Shown piece by piece: positions 7,937-16,430 of a DNA stretch of 64,000 bases. Numbering within the stretch: position 1 is the first letter of the stretch; every line of letters begins with the position of its first letter. The notes under the pieces were generated by a model. The model was not told where the DNA came from, did no database searches, and worked only from the letters and a program-made list of their open reading frames with translations. A program made the position numbers and the translations under genes. The stretch is from Dyella japonica A8 (GTDB lineage Bacteria; Pseudomonadota; Gammaproteobacteria; Xanthomonadales; Rhodanobacteraceae). The stretch spans positions 744,001-808,000 of the forward strand of contig NZ_CP008884.1 of NCBI RefSeq assembly GCF_000725385.1, read 5' to 3'.

Positions 7937-9600
7937 TGCGGGTTTCCCTTGGACAAAGGTGTCGTGGACGGCGATGCCGACACGGCATCCTCTACGCTCC
8001 AGTCTTCCAGCGCCTGTGGCGGAAGCTGGGGCAGCGCCATGCGCGTGAGGGCATCGCGCGCCTCGTCCTTCAGGCGCGCCAAGCGCAACTCGATGCCGCG
8101 GGCGGCCAGCCAGGTGGCGAAATCGCCGATGGCTTCGAGCGAGGTGCCATCCAGGTCGGGGCTGACCTCCAGGCTGAGCACCACGCGCTTGAGCCCGTGG
8201 CAGGCTTCCACGCGTTGGCGCGCCTGCGCCAGCATGGCCTCGGCGTTGGCGAAGAACAACGGCTCCTCTGGTCGCACGATCAGCATGCCCGGCACCTGCG
8301 TGGCGCCAGGATGCTGCTCGACGTCCACGAAGTCGTGGCCGTCGGCCAGCCGCCCGAGCACGCTCAGGCGCGGCGTGGCGAGCTGGCGCAACAACATGAC
8401 CAGGCTGAAGGCGATAGCGCACAGCAAGCCGTTGAGGATGCCCAGCGACAGCACCGCCACCACCGCCGCGAGCAGCACCAGCCGGTCGCGATGCCAACGC
8501 AGGTAGGGAGCGAACACGGATACCCGCAACGACTTGCTCACCGCGTGGATCACGATGGCCGCAAGCACCGGCTGGGGAATGCGCTCGATCCAAGGCAGCG
8601 CGATCAACACCAGCACCAGCACGGCGGCGGCACCGATCAGCCCCGCCAGCCGCGACTGCGCCCCGGCCGCCTCGTTCGCGGAGGTACCCGAATAGCCCGC
8701 GCCCACCGGCATGCCATGCAGCGCGCCGGAAACCACATTGGCCACGCCGAGCACCAGCAGGTCGCGATTGGGGTTCACCGTATCGCCATGCTTGAGGGCA
8801 AAGCCGCGGATGGAGCTGTACGACTCCGCGTAAAGGATCAGCAGCAGGGCGGCCGCGAGTTCGACGCTGGGCAACCATTGGCCACTCTGCGGCAAGGTCG
8901 GCCAGCCAAGATCAGCGGCCAGGCGGATGTCTCCGGTCAGGCCCACGCCGTGCGCCGACAGCCAACCCGAGGCTGCCACGCCCAGCGCGATGACCACCAG
9001 GCTGCCCGGCAGCTTGCGGAACCGCTCGCAAGCGAACAGCAGGAGCAAGGCGACCACGCCCGCGCCCAGCGCCGCCACGTTCACCTGTGGCAACACCCTC
9101 GCCAGCTGCAGGATCAACGCCGGCACGAAGTCGCCATGCACATCGGCCACACCCATCAGATGCGGCAGCTGCTTCAGCGCGATGACGCAGGCGAGGCCGA
9201 ACGTATAACCGCGCAGCACGGGGCGGGCGATCAGGTGCGAAAGACCACCGAGCCGGGCCGCGCCCGCGATCAGGAAGCAGACGCCGCCGAGCAAGACCAG
9301 GGTCGCCGCCATCGCCACGCGTGACACGTCACTGCCACCGGCCAACGCGAGTGTTCCCGCCGCCAGCACCGCGGCGGACGACGAGGTGGCCGAGACGATG
9401 GCGTAGCGGCTGCGCCCCAGCAGCCCATACGTCGCCAGGCCGACGAACAGGGCGATGACACCCGCTTGCGGTGGCAGGTTGGCGATGCCGGAGTAAGCGA
9501 CGGCCTCGGGGATCAACAGACCGGCGATGGACAGGCCGGCCACCAGGTCGAGATGCCAGGTGGGGGAAGCCTTGGTGGCGGGGCTGGCGGTGGTCGACAT
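7933..9600 (-). CDS. SulP-family anion transporter with STAS domain
   Basis: 555 residues. The N-terminus HLDLVAGLSIAGLLIPEAVAYSGIANLPPQAG is the SulP signature, followed by about ten more hydrophobic segments and the conserved VVSGALHGMPVGAGYSGTSAN motif. Residues from about 430 form a STAS domain (LIVRPEEPLFFANAEAML...LDGTSLEAI). The family moves sulfate, bicarbonate, dicarboxylates or other anions; no carbonic anhydrase is fused or adjacent, so the anion is open. GGAG precedes the ATG. It overlaps the following DUF885 gene by four bases. Confidence 0.93.
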   Translation of the reverse strand: MSTTASPATKASPTWHLDLVAGLSIAGLLIPEAVAYSGIANLPPQAGVIALFVGLATYGLLGRSRYAIVSATSSSAAVLAAGTLALAGGSDVSRVAMAATLVLLGGVCFLIAGAARLGGLSHLIARPVLRGYTFGLACVIALKQLPHLMGVADVHGDFVPALILQLARVLPQVNVAALGAGVVALLLLFACERFRKLPGSLVVIALGVAASGWLSAHGVGLTGDIRLAADLGWPTLPQSGQWLPSVELAAALLLILYAESYSSIRGFALKHGDTVNPNRDLLVLGVANVVSGALHGMPVGAGYSGTSANEAAGAQSRLAGLIGAAAVLVLVLIALPWIERIPQPVLAAIVIHAVSKSLRVSVFAPYLRWHRDRLVLLAAVVAVLSLGILNGLLCAIAFSLVMLLRQLATPRLSVLGRLADGHDFVDVEQHPGATQVPGMLIVRPEEPLFFANAEAMLAQARQRVEACHGLKRVVLSLEVSPDLDGTSLEAIGDFATWLAARGIELRLARLKDEARDALTRMALPQLPPQALEDWSVEDAVSASPSTTPLSKGNPQ

Positions 9601-9674
9601 GGGTGGCTCCGGCCTGGGTGCGCGGAGTGAGGGTAACGGATTGGTGGGGTGAGTCGTTCTGGGGGGCGGAGTCG

Positions 9675-9704
9675 TGGCGCTGGCGCTGGCGCTGGCGCTG
9701 GCGC
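9675..9704. repeat. Hexanucleotide tandem repeat
   Basis: Five exact copies of TGGCGC in the leader region of the SulP gene. Likely slippage-prone; no function shown. Confidence 0.85.
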
Positions 9705-10252
9705 GGGATGTTGGCGGTGGTTTCGGTGATTGGGCCTTGGGAGTTCCAAGGAGTGCTGTCTAGGACGGGGAGAGGTCGCTCTTGCCTCAGCCCTCCTACT
9801 CGTCATCCCTTCGCACCCTGAAAAAGGGGGCGAAGGGAACAAAGGGGGCAAAGGGGGCGAAGGTCGGGGCTCGCCCTCCCGCTTCATTCTTTAGCCGTCA
9901 CCCCTGCGAAGGCAGGGGTCCAGTGACTTTGCTCTTGCCCTTAGGTCTCGAACGTTCCCGCGATCTGGCCGCTTACGCAGCGGGCGTTTCGACCTTCTGC
10001 CGAAGGCCGAGTCACTTTTCTTTTGCTGGCCCAAAAGAAAAGTAACCCAAAGAAAATGGCCTTTAGAGCCAGAGCTGGCAGCATTTCGTGGGGAAAAGCC
10101 CGAACGCGTGAGGCAGGTCGTTGCTTGGCGACCTCCGCCTCTACACAGCGGGTACATCCAAGCGCTTCGCAACGCGCCCTGGCGATAGGGACTTAAAGCG
10201 GAGCCTCGCTTCGCTTTGGCGCAGACGGAACCCGCACGACCGCCCGCTTTTC

Positions 10253-10335
10253 TGTGGGAGCGCACCCTGTGCGCGACAACCTAACGGAGCGGTGATCTCG
10301 AGACACCGCAGTCGCGCATAGGGTGCGCTCCCACA
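10253..10335. repeat. REP-like doublet (family A)
   Basis: A 25-bp unit with core TGGGAGCGCACCCTGTGC (10253-10277) is repeated in inverted orientation at 10311-10335 with 33 bp between, so the pair can form a large hairpin. Confidence 0.88.
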
Positions 10336-10380
10336 AGGGTCCCGCGACCTTGGGATGCTCCGCTGAAGGCTCGGGCTCTT

Positions 10381-10442
10381 GCTTTGGCTTTTGGCTTTTG
10401 GCTTTTGGCTTTTGGCCTTTGGCTTTTGGCTTTTGGCTTTTG
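10381..10442. repeat. Heptanucleotide tandem repeat TTTTGGC
   Basis: About eight near-perfect copies of a 7-bp unit within the larger element. The related element at 15.7 kb has only a few degenerate copies here. Confidence 0.88.
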
Positions 10443-10812
10443 ACCTACCGGGTCCCCGTATGACGCGGCGGGCGGGTGGCCCTTCTCCTTGGTTACTTTC
10501 TGACGCGAAGCTAATCCCTGTGGGACTTGGGCAAGTAAGAGAAAGCAACCCGGACTGCGGCAGCAGTTCGGAAGCCCGCCGCAGGCGAGCCAGATCACGG
10601 TATCGCTAAAACCGTAGGCCTAGAGCAAAGTCACTGGATGACCAGCCATACGGCTGTTGAAAAGCGCCTCCTGCCTTCGCAGGGATGACGGCTAAAGAAC
10701 GAAGCGGTGCGGCCAGATTGCACTCGTCACCCCAATCCCATCTTCACCCCCACAAGACCGCAGCCACCCACGGCCAACCCGCTCTCCGCGCGCCTCATCG
10801 GGAAGAAAAACC

Positions 10813-11520
10813 TCAACTCTCCATTCCCTCGTAATACCCCCGCATCGCTTCCAGATATGCATCCAGATTGCGCCCATCCACATCGCCAAACCGCTCACCC
10901 GTCACCGTGCAACCGGCAATGCGATCCGGCCGGAAATTGCGGAACCCCACCCGCAGCCGACACCATGTCCCCAGCGTCCACTTGCCTCCCCAGAACGCCA
11001 GGCACAGCGGCTCCACATCACGGGTCGATGTGCGTCCCGCCTCGTCGCTGTACTCCAGCCGTAGCACCTGGCTATCCGTAATCGCGGCATTGAGGCGATC
11101 GATGAGCGCCGCGAACTCCGTTTTGTTCTGGTCGCGCCAGATGGGTGCGTAGATGCGTGTACGCGTGGCACGGTCGCGCAAGTCGGGAGGCAGCACGGCT
11201 TCGATCTTGAGCAGCGCGGCCTGCGCGCTTTCGGCCAGCTTCTGCCCGGCGAAGGCGCGCACGAAGCGCGTGCCGACCACCAGCGATTCGAGTTCGTCGG
11301 CGGTGAACATCAGCGGCGGGATGTCCGACCCCTTGCGCAGCAGATAGCCGACGCCGGCTTCGCCCTCGATGGGGACGCCGGAGAGCTGCAGATCGGCCAC
11401 GTCGCGGTAGACGGTGCGCAGCGACACGCCGAGCGTGCCGGCGAGCTGGCGCGCCTGCAGCGCGGTACGACGCCCGCGCAGGGCGTGGATGATGAGGAAG
11501 AGCCGGTCGGCGCGACGCAT
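10813..11520 (-). CDS. YafY-type transcriptional regulator with HTH and WYL domains
   Basis: 235 residues. RRADRLFLIIHALRGRRTALQARQLAGTLGVSLRTVYRDVADL is an HTH_11 domain (1-45). The central part contains the DELESLVVG helix typical of the family, and LRLEYSDEAGRTSTRDVEPLCL...GGKWTLGTWCRLR corresponds to the WYL domain, with the motif weakly conserved. WYL proteins sense ligands, often nucleic acids or nucleotides; some control stress genes. It runs away from the neighbouring four-gene operon, separated by a very long hairpin repeat. Target unknown. Confidence 0.9.
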   Translation of the reverse strand: MRRADRLFLIIHALRGRRTALQARQLAGTLGVSLRTVYRDVADLQLSGVPIEGEAGVGYLLRKGSDIPPLMFTADELESLVVGTRFVRAFAGQKLAESAQAALLKIEAVLPPDLRDRATRTRIYAPIWRDQNKTEFAALIDRLNAAITDSQVLRLEYSDEAGRTSTRDVEPLCLAFWGGKWTLGTWCRLRVGFRNFRPDRIAGCTVTGERFGDVDGRNLDAYLEAMRGYYEGMES

Positions 11521-11594
11521 CCGCAGATGATGGCGGAGCGGAGCGTGCGGGGCCAGCGCCGGGAGTCATGGATGTGCCGCAACGCCCAGTTCAT

Positions 11595-11732
11595 CCTCAC
11601 CGTCATTCCCGCGGACCCCGAAAAGGGGGCAAGAGCGGGAATCCAGAGACTTTGGTTTTTACGGTGAACTGCAAAAGGCACTGGATTCCCACTCTTGCCC
11701 CCTTTTCGGGGTCCGCGGGAATGACGGTGAGG
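11595..11732. repeat. Very long inverted repeat (52-bp arms)
   Basis: Arms 11595-11646 and 11681-11732 are reverse complements over 52 bp with one mismatch, around a 34-nt loop. Each arm itself contains a smaller palindrome (GACCCCGAAAAGGGGGC). It fills the gap between the WYL gene and the 3' end of the GST gene. Confidence 0.92.
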
Positions 11733-11754
11733 GTTCATGCCGCGGCTGGCCACT

Positions 11755-12384
11755 TCAGGCCGCCAGCTCCGCCGCCAGCGCTTCATCCAGCGCCGCGGCG
11801 CGCTGCATCGCGGGCCGGGCCGCCACGCGTTCGACATAGGCAACGATCACCGGCAGATCGGGCACCAGCTTGAACATCGTCATCCACTTCAGCGCCGTGC
11901 CCCACAGCAGGTCGACCGCCGTGAAACGATCACCGAGCATGTACGGCCCGCGCTCCAGCTGCGCCACCAGCGTGTTGAACATGGTGTCCCAGTCGCTGTA
12001 AGGGCAGGTGGAGGGCGGCACCGCCTCGCGCTTCATGGCGCGATCCACGGCGGCGGGTTCGAAACACGAACCGTAGAACACCATCCAGCGCAGGTACGGT
12101 CCGCGCAGCGGATCGTCGAGCGCGGGCGCGAGTCCCTTGTCCGCGTACAGATCGGCGAGATAGAGAAACACCGCCGGCTGCTCGGTCACCAGCTCGCCAC
12201 GATGAGCAATGGCGGGCACCTTGCCCATTGGGTTGACGGACGTATACGGCTCGGAACGCTGCTCGTTCTTCTTGAAGCTGAGCACGTGCAGGTCGTACGC
12301 CGCACCCAGCTCCTCGAGCAGGGCGCGGGCGCCGGCGGAGCGGCTGTTCGGTGCGTGATAAAAGGTGACGCGCTGCGTAGTCAT
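11755..12384 (-). CDS. Glutathione S-transferase family protein
   Basis: 209 residues. The N-terminal thioredoxin-like domain has HAPNSRSAGARALLEELG and the cis-Pro/GSH motif GKVPAIAHRGELVTEQPAVFLYLAD (about 54-80). The all-alpha C-terminal domain includes the conserved DRFTAVDLLWG motif. It is the last gene of a compact four-gene operon, 22 nt after the GFA gene, which itself belongs to a glutathione-adduct family. A role in electrophile detoxification fits; the substrate is unknown. Confidence 0.93.
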   Translation of the reverse strand: MTTQRVTFYHAPNSRSAGARALLEELGAAYDLHVLSFKKNEQRSEPYTSVNPMGKVPAIAHRGELVTEQPAVFLYLADLYADKGLAPALDDPLRGPYLRWMVFYGSCFEPAAVDRAMKREAVPPSTCPYSDWDTMFNTLVAQLERGPYMLGDRFTAVDLLWGTALKWMTMFKLVPDLPVIVAYVERVAARPAMQRAAALDEALAAELAA

Positions 12385-12406
12385 GGCACGGTCCTCTCGT
12401 GGGCGA

Positions 12407-12811
12407 TCACAGGTAGCTGGTCACCACCGGCCTGTTCCGCCAGTTGTTGTCGCGGCCATCGGCGTAGTTCACCGGTGCGGCGGCCCAGTCTTCGTCACTT
12501 ACGTCGTCCAGGCAGGCCACGTTGACGGACACGTAGGCGCCGCCAATCTGCTCGACATAGCCGCGATGGAAGGAATGTGTGCCGCAGTGGCGACAGAACA
12601 GGTTGTGTGCGCTGTTGGTGCCGAACTGGTAGTCGACCAGGGCATCTTCGCCGCTCAGCACGCGGAAGGTTTCCGGCTTGGCCCGGACGCCCCAGAAACG
12701 CAGCTTGCGGCAGATGGAACAATTGCAGCGGCCCGTGCCAGCGGACAGGTCAAGCTCGGCTTCGTAGCGGACGGCGCCGCAGTGGCAACTGCCTTGGTGG
12801 ATGCGGGTCAT
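12407..12811 (-). CDS. GFA-family (CENP-V/GFA domain) zinc protein
   Basis: 134 residues with the GFA cysteine pattern: GSCHCGAVRYEAEL (Cys9, Cys11), CNCSICRK, and CRHCGTHSFHRG. The fold binds structural and catalytic zinc; Gfa of Paracoccus was described as speeding glutathione-formaldehyde adduct formation, but most members are uncharacterised. Its start overlaps the stop of the upstream 64-aa gene by four bases (ATGA), so the two are translationally coupled. It shares an operon with a GST gene, consistent with glutathione chemistry. Confidence 0.93.
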   Translation of the reverse strand: MTRIHQGSCHCGAVRYEAELDLSAGTGRCNCSICRKLRFWGVRAKPETFRVLSGEDALVDYQFGTNSAHNLFCRHCGTHSFHRGYVEQIGGAYVSVNVACLDDVSDEDWAAAPVNYADGRDNNWRNRPVVTSYL

Positions 12812-13002
12812 GCACGGGCTCCTCGTAGGGTGGTTGATGCGGCGGGCACGCGCGTCGCCGCGACTTCCTTGCTCACTTTCACCTTCGTGCCCTGTGTGGG
12901 CGCCGGCGTGCTGGCGGGCAGACGGTATTGGCCGTCCATCAGCAAGCCGCGCAGGTACAGGGGCCGGTAAGCCATCAGGATCTTTCCAATCGGGAATGCC
13001 AT
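12808..13002 (-). CDS. Small conserved-looking protein, unknown function (64 aa)
   Basis: Starts at ATG 13002 with GAGGAGG upstream, a strong ribosome-binding site, and overlaps the next gene by four bases. It reads MAFPIGKILMAYRPLYLRGLLMDGQY then a Pro/Ala/Thr-rich, basic tail. No signal peptide or domain is recognisable. Spacing and overlap show it is a real member of the operon. Confidence 0.72.
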   Translation of the reverse strand: MAFPIGKILMAYRPLYLRGLLMDGQYRLPASTPAPTQGTKVKVSKEVAATRVPAASTTLRGARA

Positions 13003-13024
13003 GACGTCCTCCTCGTCACGTGGG

Positions 13025-13642
13025 TCACGCCGCCACGGCCGTGGCGGCTTCGCCCGCACACCACGGCGGCGGCAGGGCGTGCTTGAACAGGCGGTACCAG
13101 TGCTCGCGGTCGCTCGGGCTGTAGAGATCGAGCGTGCGGATCACTTCGCGGGCGAACTCCACGCAACCCAGCTGGCTGGCGGTGATGACACCGCCATCGC
13201 TGACCGCAAGCACATGGGCGTCGTACTGGTCGGCGCCGGCATAGCCATGCACGTGGGCGCCGATGTGGCCCGGCCAGCTGCCGGTATGACGGCAGGCATC
13301 CAGCAGCCCGGCCCGGGCCAGCACCAGCACACCACTGTCGACGGCGGCCACCGGCGCACCGGCGGCGTGCACCCGGCGCGCCGCGTCCACCGCTTCGTCG
13401 CCATGGCCGTGTTCCCACAGGTACCCGCCGGGCACGATCAGCAATGCCGCGCGCTTGAGGTCCAGCTGGTCCAGGGTCAGCTCGGGCACCACCCGCAGCC
13501 CCCCCATCGAGAGCACCGGCTGCATGGAAAAGCCCACCGTCTTCAACTGCCAATCGCCCGGACGGCGGATCTCGCAGAGCGCATGCGCCGCATGCCAGTC
13601 CGCGTAGCCATCGAACGCCAGGAAATACACCGTATCGCGCAT
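13025..13642 (-). CDS. DJ-1/PfpI-superfamily protein with Asp at the nucleophile position
   Basis: 205 residues, first gene of the operon. The DJ-1/PfpI fold is shown by VYFLAFDGYADWHAAHAL, LLIVPGGYLWE (Gly-Gly motif about 67-76) and the nucleophile elbow, which here reads APVAAVDSGVLVLARAGLLD. Family members have a Cys at the position of Asp102 (usual form AAICxG). Without Cys it cannot act as a cysteine amidase or DJ-1-type glyoxalase, so it may be a non-catalytic binding protein or use other chemistry. Start at ATG 13642. Confidence 0.85.
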   Translation of the reverse strand: MRDTVYFLAFDGYADWHAAHALCEIRRPGDWQLKTVGFSMQPVLSMGGLRVVPELTLDQLDLKRAALLIVPGGYLWEHGHGDEAVDAARRVHAAGAPVAAVDSGVLVLARAGLLDACRHTGSWPGHIGAHVHGYAGADQYDAHVLAVSDGGVITASQLGCVEFAREVIRTLDLYSPSDREHWYRLFKHALPPPWCAGEAATAVAA

Positions 13643-13732
13643 GAGAGTCCCTCCATCTGACAGAGGGGAAGTCTGAGGACCCCCTGCTGCCAACGTGTTG
13701 TCAGCAGGGGTGAGCGGCAGCGGCGAGCCTCG

Positions 13733-13843
13733 GTGGGAGCGCACCCTGTGCGCGACGGGTTTGCCCCGGTGGGCATCGGCGCGAAAACCAGCCACCAAGG
13801 TATCGACCCAGCGCCCCTGTCGCGCACAGGGTGCGCTCCCACA
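13733..13843. repeat. REP-like doublet (family A)
   Basis: Inverted units at 13733-13756 and 13819-13843, core identical to the other copies, between the PfpI-like operon promoter and fbp. Confidence 0.88.
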
Positions 13844-13976
13844 AGGGTAGGCAGGGCCAGGTGGTTTGCCAGAAAACGGTTTCAGAACGGGAAGATGAAC
13901 CCACTGGTCAGGTTTTGAGCTGACAAGCGGAGGGGTCTGCCGGGACAATAGGCGTCCCTTTGCTTGCGGGTTTGCC

Positions 13977-14990
13977 ATGAAGTCCATCTCGCTCATCCAG
14001 TTCCTCATCGAGGAACGCCGCGCCGGCCGCATGAACGCCGAGCTGTCCCTACTGATCGAAGTCGTCGCGCGCGCCTGCAAGCGCATCGCGGTGGCCACCA
14101 ACAAGGGCGCCCTGGGCGGCGTGCTCGGCGAGGCCGGCACCGGCAACATCCAGGGTGAGGCGCAGAAGAAGCTGGACGTGATCTCCAACGAGATCTTGCT
14201 CGAAGCCAACGCCTGGGGTGGCCAGCTCGCCGCGTGCGCGTCGGAGGAAATGGAAGATCCGCAGCCGATTCCCGACATGTACCCGAAGGGCAACCACCTG
14301 TTGCTGTTCGATCCCCTGGACGGCAGCTCCAACATCGACGTGAACATCTCCGTCGGCACCATCTTCTCGGTGCTGCGCTGCCCGGACGGCATCAGCGAGC
14401 CCAAGGCGGAGCACTTCCTGCAGGAAGGCACCACCCAGCTCGCCGCCGGTTACGTGGTGTACGGCCCCGCCACGGTGCTGGTGCTCACCTTCGGCCACGG
14501 CACGCACGAGTTCACGCTGGATCGTGAAGTGGGCAGCTTCATCCTGAGCCGCCGCAGCATCCAGATTCCGGAAGAGACCGGCGAGTTCGCCATCAACATG
14601 TCCAACCAGCGCCACTGGGAGGCGCCGATGCAGCGCTACATCGGCGAGCTGCTGGCCGGCAAGGACGGCCCGCGCGGCCGGGACTTCAACATGCGCTGGG
14701 TCGCCTCGATGGTGGCCGACGTGCATCGCATCATCACGCGCGGCGGTGTGTTCTTTTATCCGCTGGACGCGAAGATCAAGTCCAAGGGCGGCAAGCTGCG
14801 CCTGATGTACGAGGCCAATCCGATGGCCTTCATCATCGAGCAGGCGGGTGGTGCGGCGACCACCGGGCGCGAGCGCATCATGGGGATCAAGCCTTCTGGC
14901 CTGCACCAGCGCGTGCCGGTGTTCCTGGGCTCGAAGAAGGAAGTGGAAGTGGCGACGCATTACCACGTCGAGGCGGATGCGGCGGGTTGA
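13977..14990 (+). CDS. fbp: Class I fructose-1,6-bisphosphatase
   Basis: 337 residues, the normal length. It removes the C1 phosphate of fructose 1,6-bisphosphate, the committed gluconeogenic step. The metal and substrate motif [23 protein letters not shown] (about 109-130) is intact, as is the [17 protein letters not shown] block near residue 262 that binds the sugar phosphate. The start codon lacks a strong Shine-Dalgarno sequence. The gene is single. Fbp suits the acetate-using physiology suggested by the acs module 30 kb away. Confidence 0.96.
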   Translation: MKSISLIQFLIEERRAGRMNAELSLLIEVVARACKRIAVATNKGALGGVLGEAGTGNIQGEAQKKLDVISNEILLEANAWGGQLAACASEEMEDPQPIPDMYPKGNHLLLFDPLDGSSNIDVNISVGTIFSVLRCPDGISEPKAEHFLQEGTTQLAAGYVVYGPATVLVLTFGHGTHEFTLDREVGSFILSRRSIQIPEETGEFAINMSNQRHWEAPMQRYIGELLAGKDGPRGRDFNMRWVASMVADVHRIITRGGVFFYPLDAKIKSKGGKLRLMYEANPMAFIIEQAGGAATTGRERIMGIKPSGLHQRVPVFLGSKKEVEVATHYHVEADAAG

Positions 14991-15190
14991 TCCGTCGCTG
15001 GTGGGGGCTGGCTTTGAGGCCAGCCTCTATTGCCGCTGTCAGCGGTGATGTGGAGGCGCGCGTAGCTTGCGGAATGACTTGGGGCTGCGCGTTCTTCCTG
15101 CTTAGGCGGGGGGGGAGCGGCCAGAGGCGCGCGCTTTAGGGGGGGAGGGTCGGGGTAAGGGGGCCATCTAGCCCCACCGCTCCATAAGCA

Positions 15191-16203
15191 CCGTCATCCC
15201 GGCGCAGGCCGGGATCCAGTGACTTTGCGTTTGGTCTTCGCCTCGTACGCTTCCGCGACCTGGCCGCTTACGCAGCGGGCGTTTCGACCTTCTGCCGAAG
15301 GCCGAGTCACTTTTCTTTTGCTGGCCCAAAAGAAAAGTAACCCAAAGAAAATGGCCTTGAGAGCCAGAGCTGGCAGCATGCTGTTGGGATAGGCCCGAAC
15401 GCGTGAGGTAAGTCGTTGCCTGCCCACCTCCGCCTCTACACAGCGGGTACTTCCAAGCGCTTCGCAACGCGCGGGAGCGATGAGGACTTAAAGCGGAGCC
15501 TCGCTTCGTTTCCGCGCGGACGGGACCCGCACGCTCGCCCCGCTTTTCTGTGGGAGCGCACCCTGTGCGCGACAACCTAACGGAGCGGTGACTACGAGAC
15601 GCCCCAGTCGCGCACAGGGTGCGCTCCCACAAGGAACTCGCCTCTTTGGATGCTTCGCCGACAGCTCGGGTTCTTGCTTCGGCTTTTAGCTTTTGCCTTT
15701 TGGCTCTTGATCTCCCGGGTCCCCGTATGACGCGGCGGGCGGGTGGAGATCAGGCCCCGCAGGGGTGCCAGGGAGGGATCCCTGGCACTTTTCGTCGGGG
15801 CAGGAGCCCCGTCGAAAAGCCCGGAACCCGGCCGCGAACCTGCAGGGCCGTAGGCCCGGAAGGCGCCTCATCCGGGGGGCCCTTTCTTTGGGTTACTTTT
15901 CTTTGGGCAAGCAAAGAAAAGTGACCCGGCCTCCGGCAGGAGGTCGGAACGCCCGCCGCGTAGGCGGCCAGGCCGCGGGAAGGCCTGAGGCGACAACCGA
16001 CCACTGACGCTACTGGATGACTCGCTACGCTCGCCCCTTTGGGGCCGCCCTACGGGCGTTCTGCGCGCTGCGCGCTTGTCCGGCCTGCGCCGGGATGACG
16101 GATAGGAAGGGTGCGGCTAGAACGCGGAGATCGCCCGCCGAATCTTCCGCGCGCTTCACGCTCGTGCGGCCTACGCCGGGATGACGGCTAAAGAACGAAG
16201 CAG
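15191..16203. repeat. Nested-palindrome non-coding element, copy 2
   Basis: A gene-free stretch with the same architecture as 9882-10705. Outer inverted blocks read CCGTCATCCCGGCG at 15191 and the reverse near 16170-16185. A middle pair AAAGAAAAGTAACCCAAAG (15332 region) and its reverse complement (15883-15903) is nearly perfect, and a REP-like doublet lies inside. A strong hairpin (GTGCCAGGGA...TCCCTGGCAC then TTTTC) occurs near 15767-15793. 14991-15190 and 16204-16430 hold nothing recognisable. Confidence 0.8.
15549..15631. repeat. REP-like doublet (family A)
   Basis: Inverted units at 15549-15573 and 15607-15631, 33 bp apart, same geometry as the 10.25-kb copy. Confidence 0.88.
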
Positions 16204-16430
16204 TGAGGCCAGGTGGCAACCCTCACCCCAGCCCCCTCCTCGCCCCACCTGACAACACTCACCAAAACACTACCGCCACGCCCGCAACAGCCCCACCTGA
16301 CCGCCGCCCAACAACACACCCCATTCCGCCATCACCGCGCCCCCAGCCAGTCGTACACTCGCCCCGCACCAACACCCCGCCACCGACGGACCGGCCGGCA
16401 AACCCTTCACCCACCTTCTCCATCACCGAC

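Larger units (their letters stand above)
9882..10705. repeat. Nested-palindrome non-coding element, copy 1
   Basis: This gene-free stretch is bounded by perfect inverted ends TTCTTTAGCCGTCA / TGACGGCTAAAGAA, each followed inward by a CCAGTGACTTTGC-type block. Inside are a GAAAAGTAACCCAAAGAAA block (10037-10060 region) with a degraded inverted partner near 10485, and at the centre a REP-like doublet. About 580 bp (9893-10475) matches 15190-15745. Short open frames here have no coding character; I see no gene in 9601-10812. Confidence 0.8.

Noticed and set aside
7937..8878. Upstream extension of the DUF885 reading frame giving a 910-aa protein
   Set aside because: The extension lies antisense-free but out of frame inside the SulP gene, has biased low-complexity composition, and the signal peptide at GTG 7936 marks the true start.
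10381..10442. Phase-variable coding repeat
   Set aside because: The heptanucleotide tract lies in gene-free repeat DNA, not in a reading frame or a promoter I can identify.
15168..15632. 154-codon frame in the repeat element (also 9891-10265)
   Set aside because: Translations of the two repeat copies resemble each other only because the DNA is repeated; they read through palindromes and have no start signals.
16203..16430. N-terminal extension of the patatin lipoprotein
   Set aside because: Pro/Thr-rich translation of non-coding sequence; a lipoprotein signal begins at ATG 16431.
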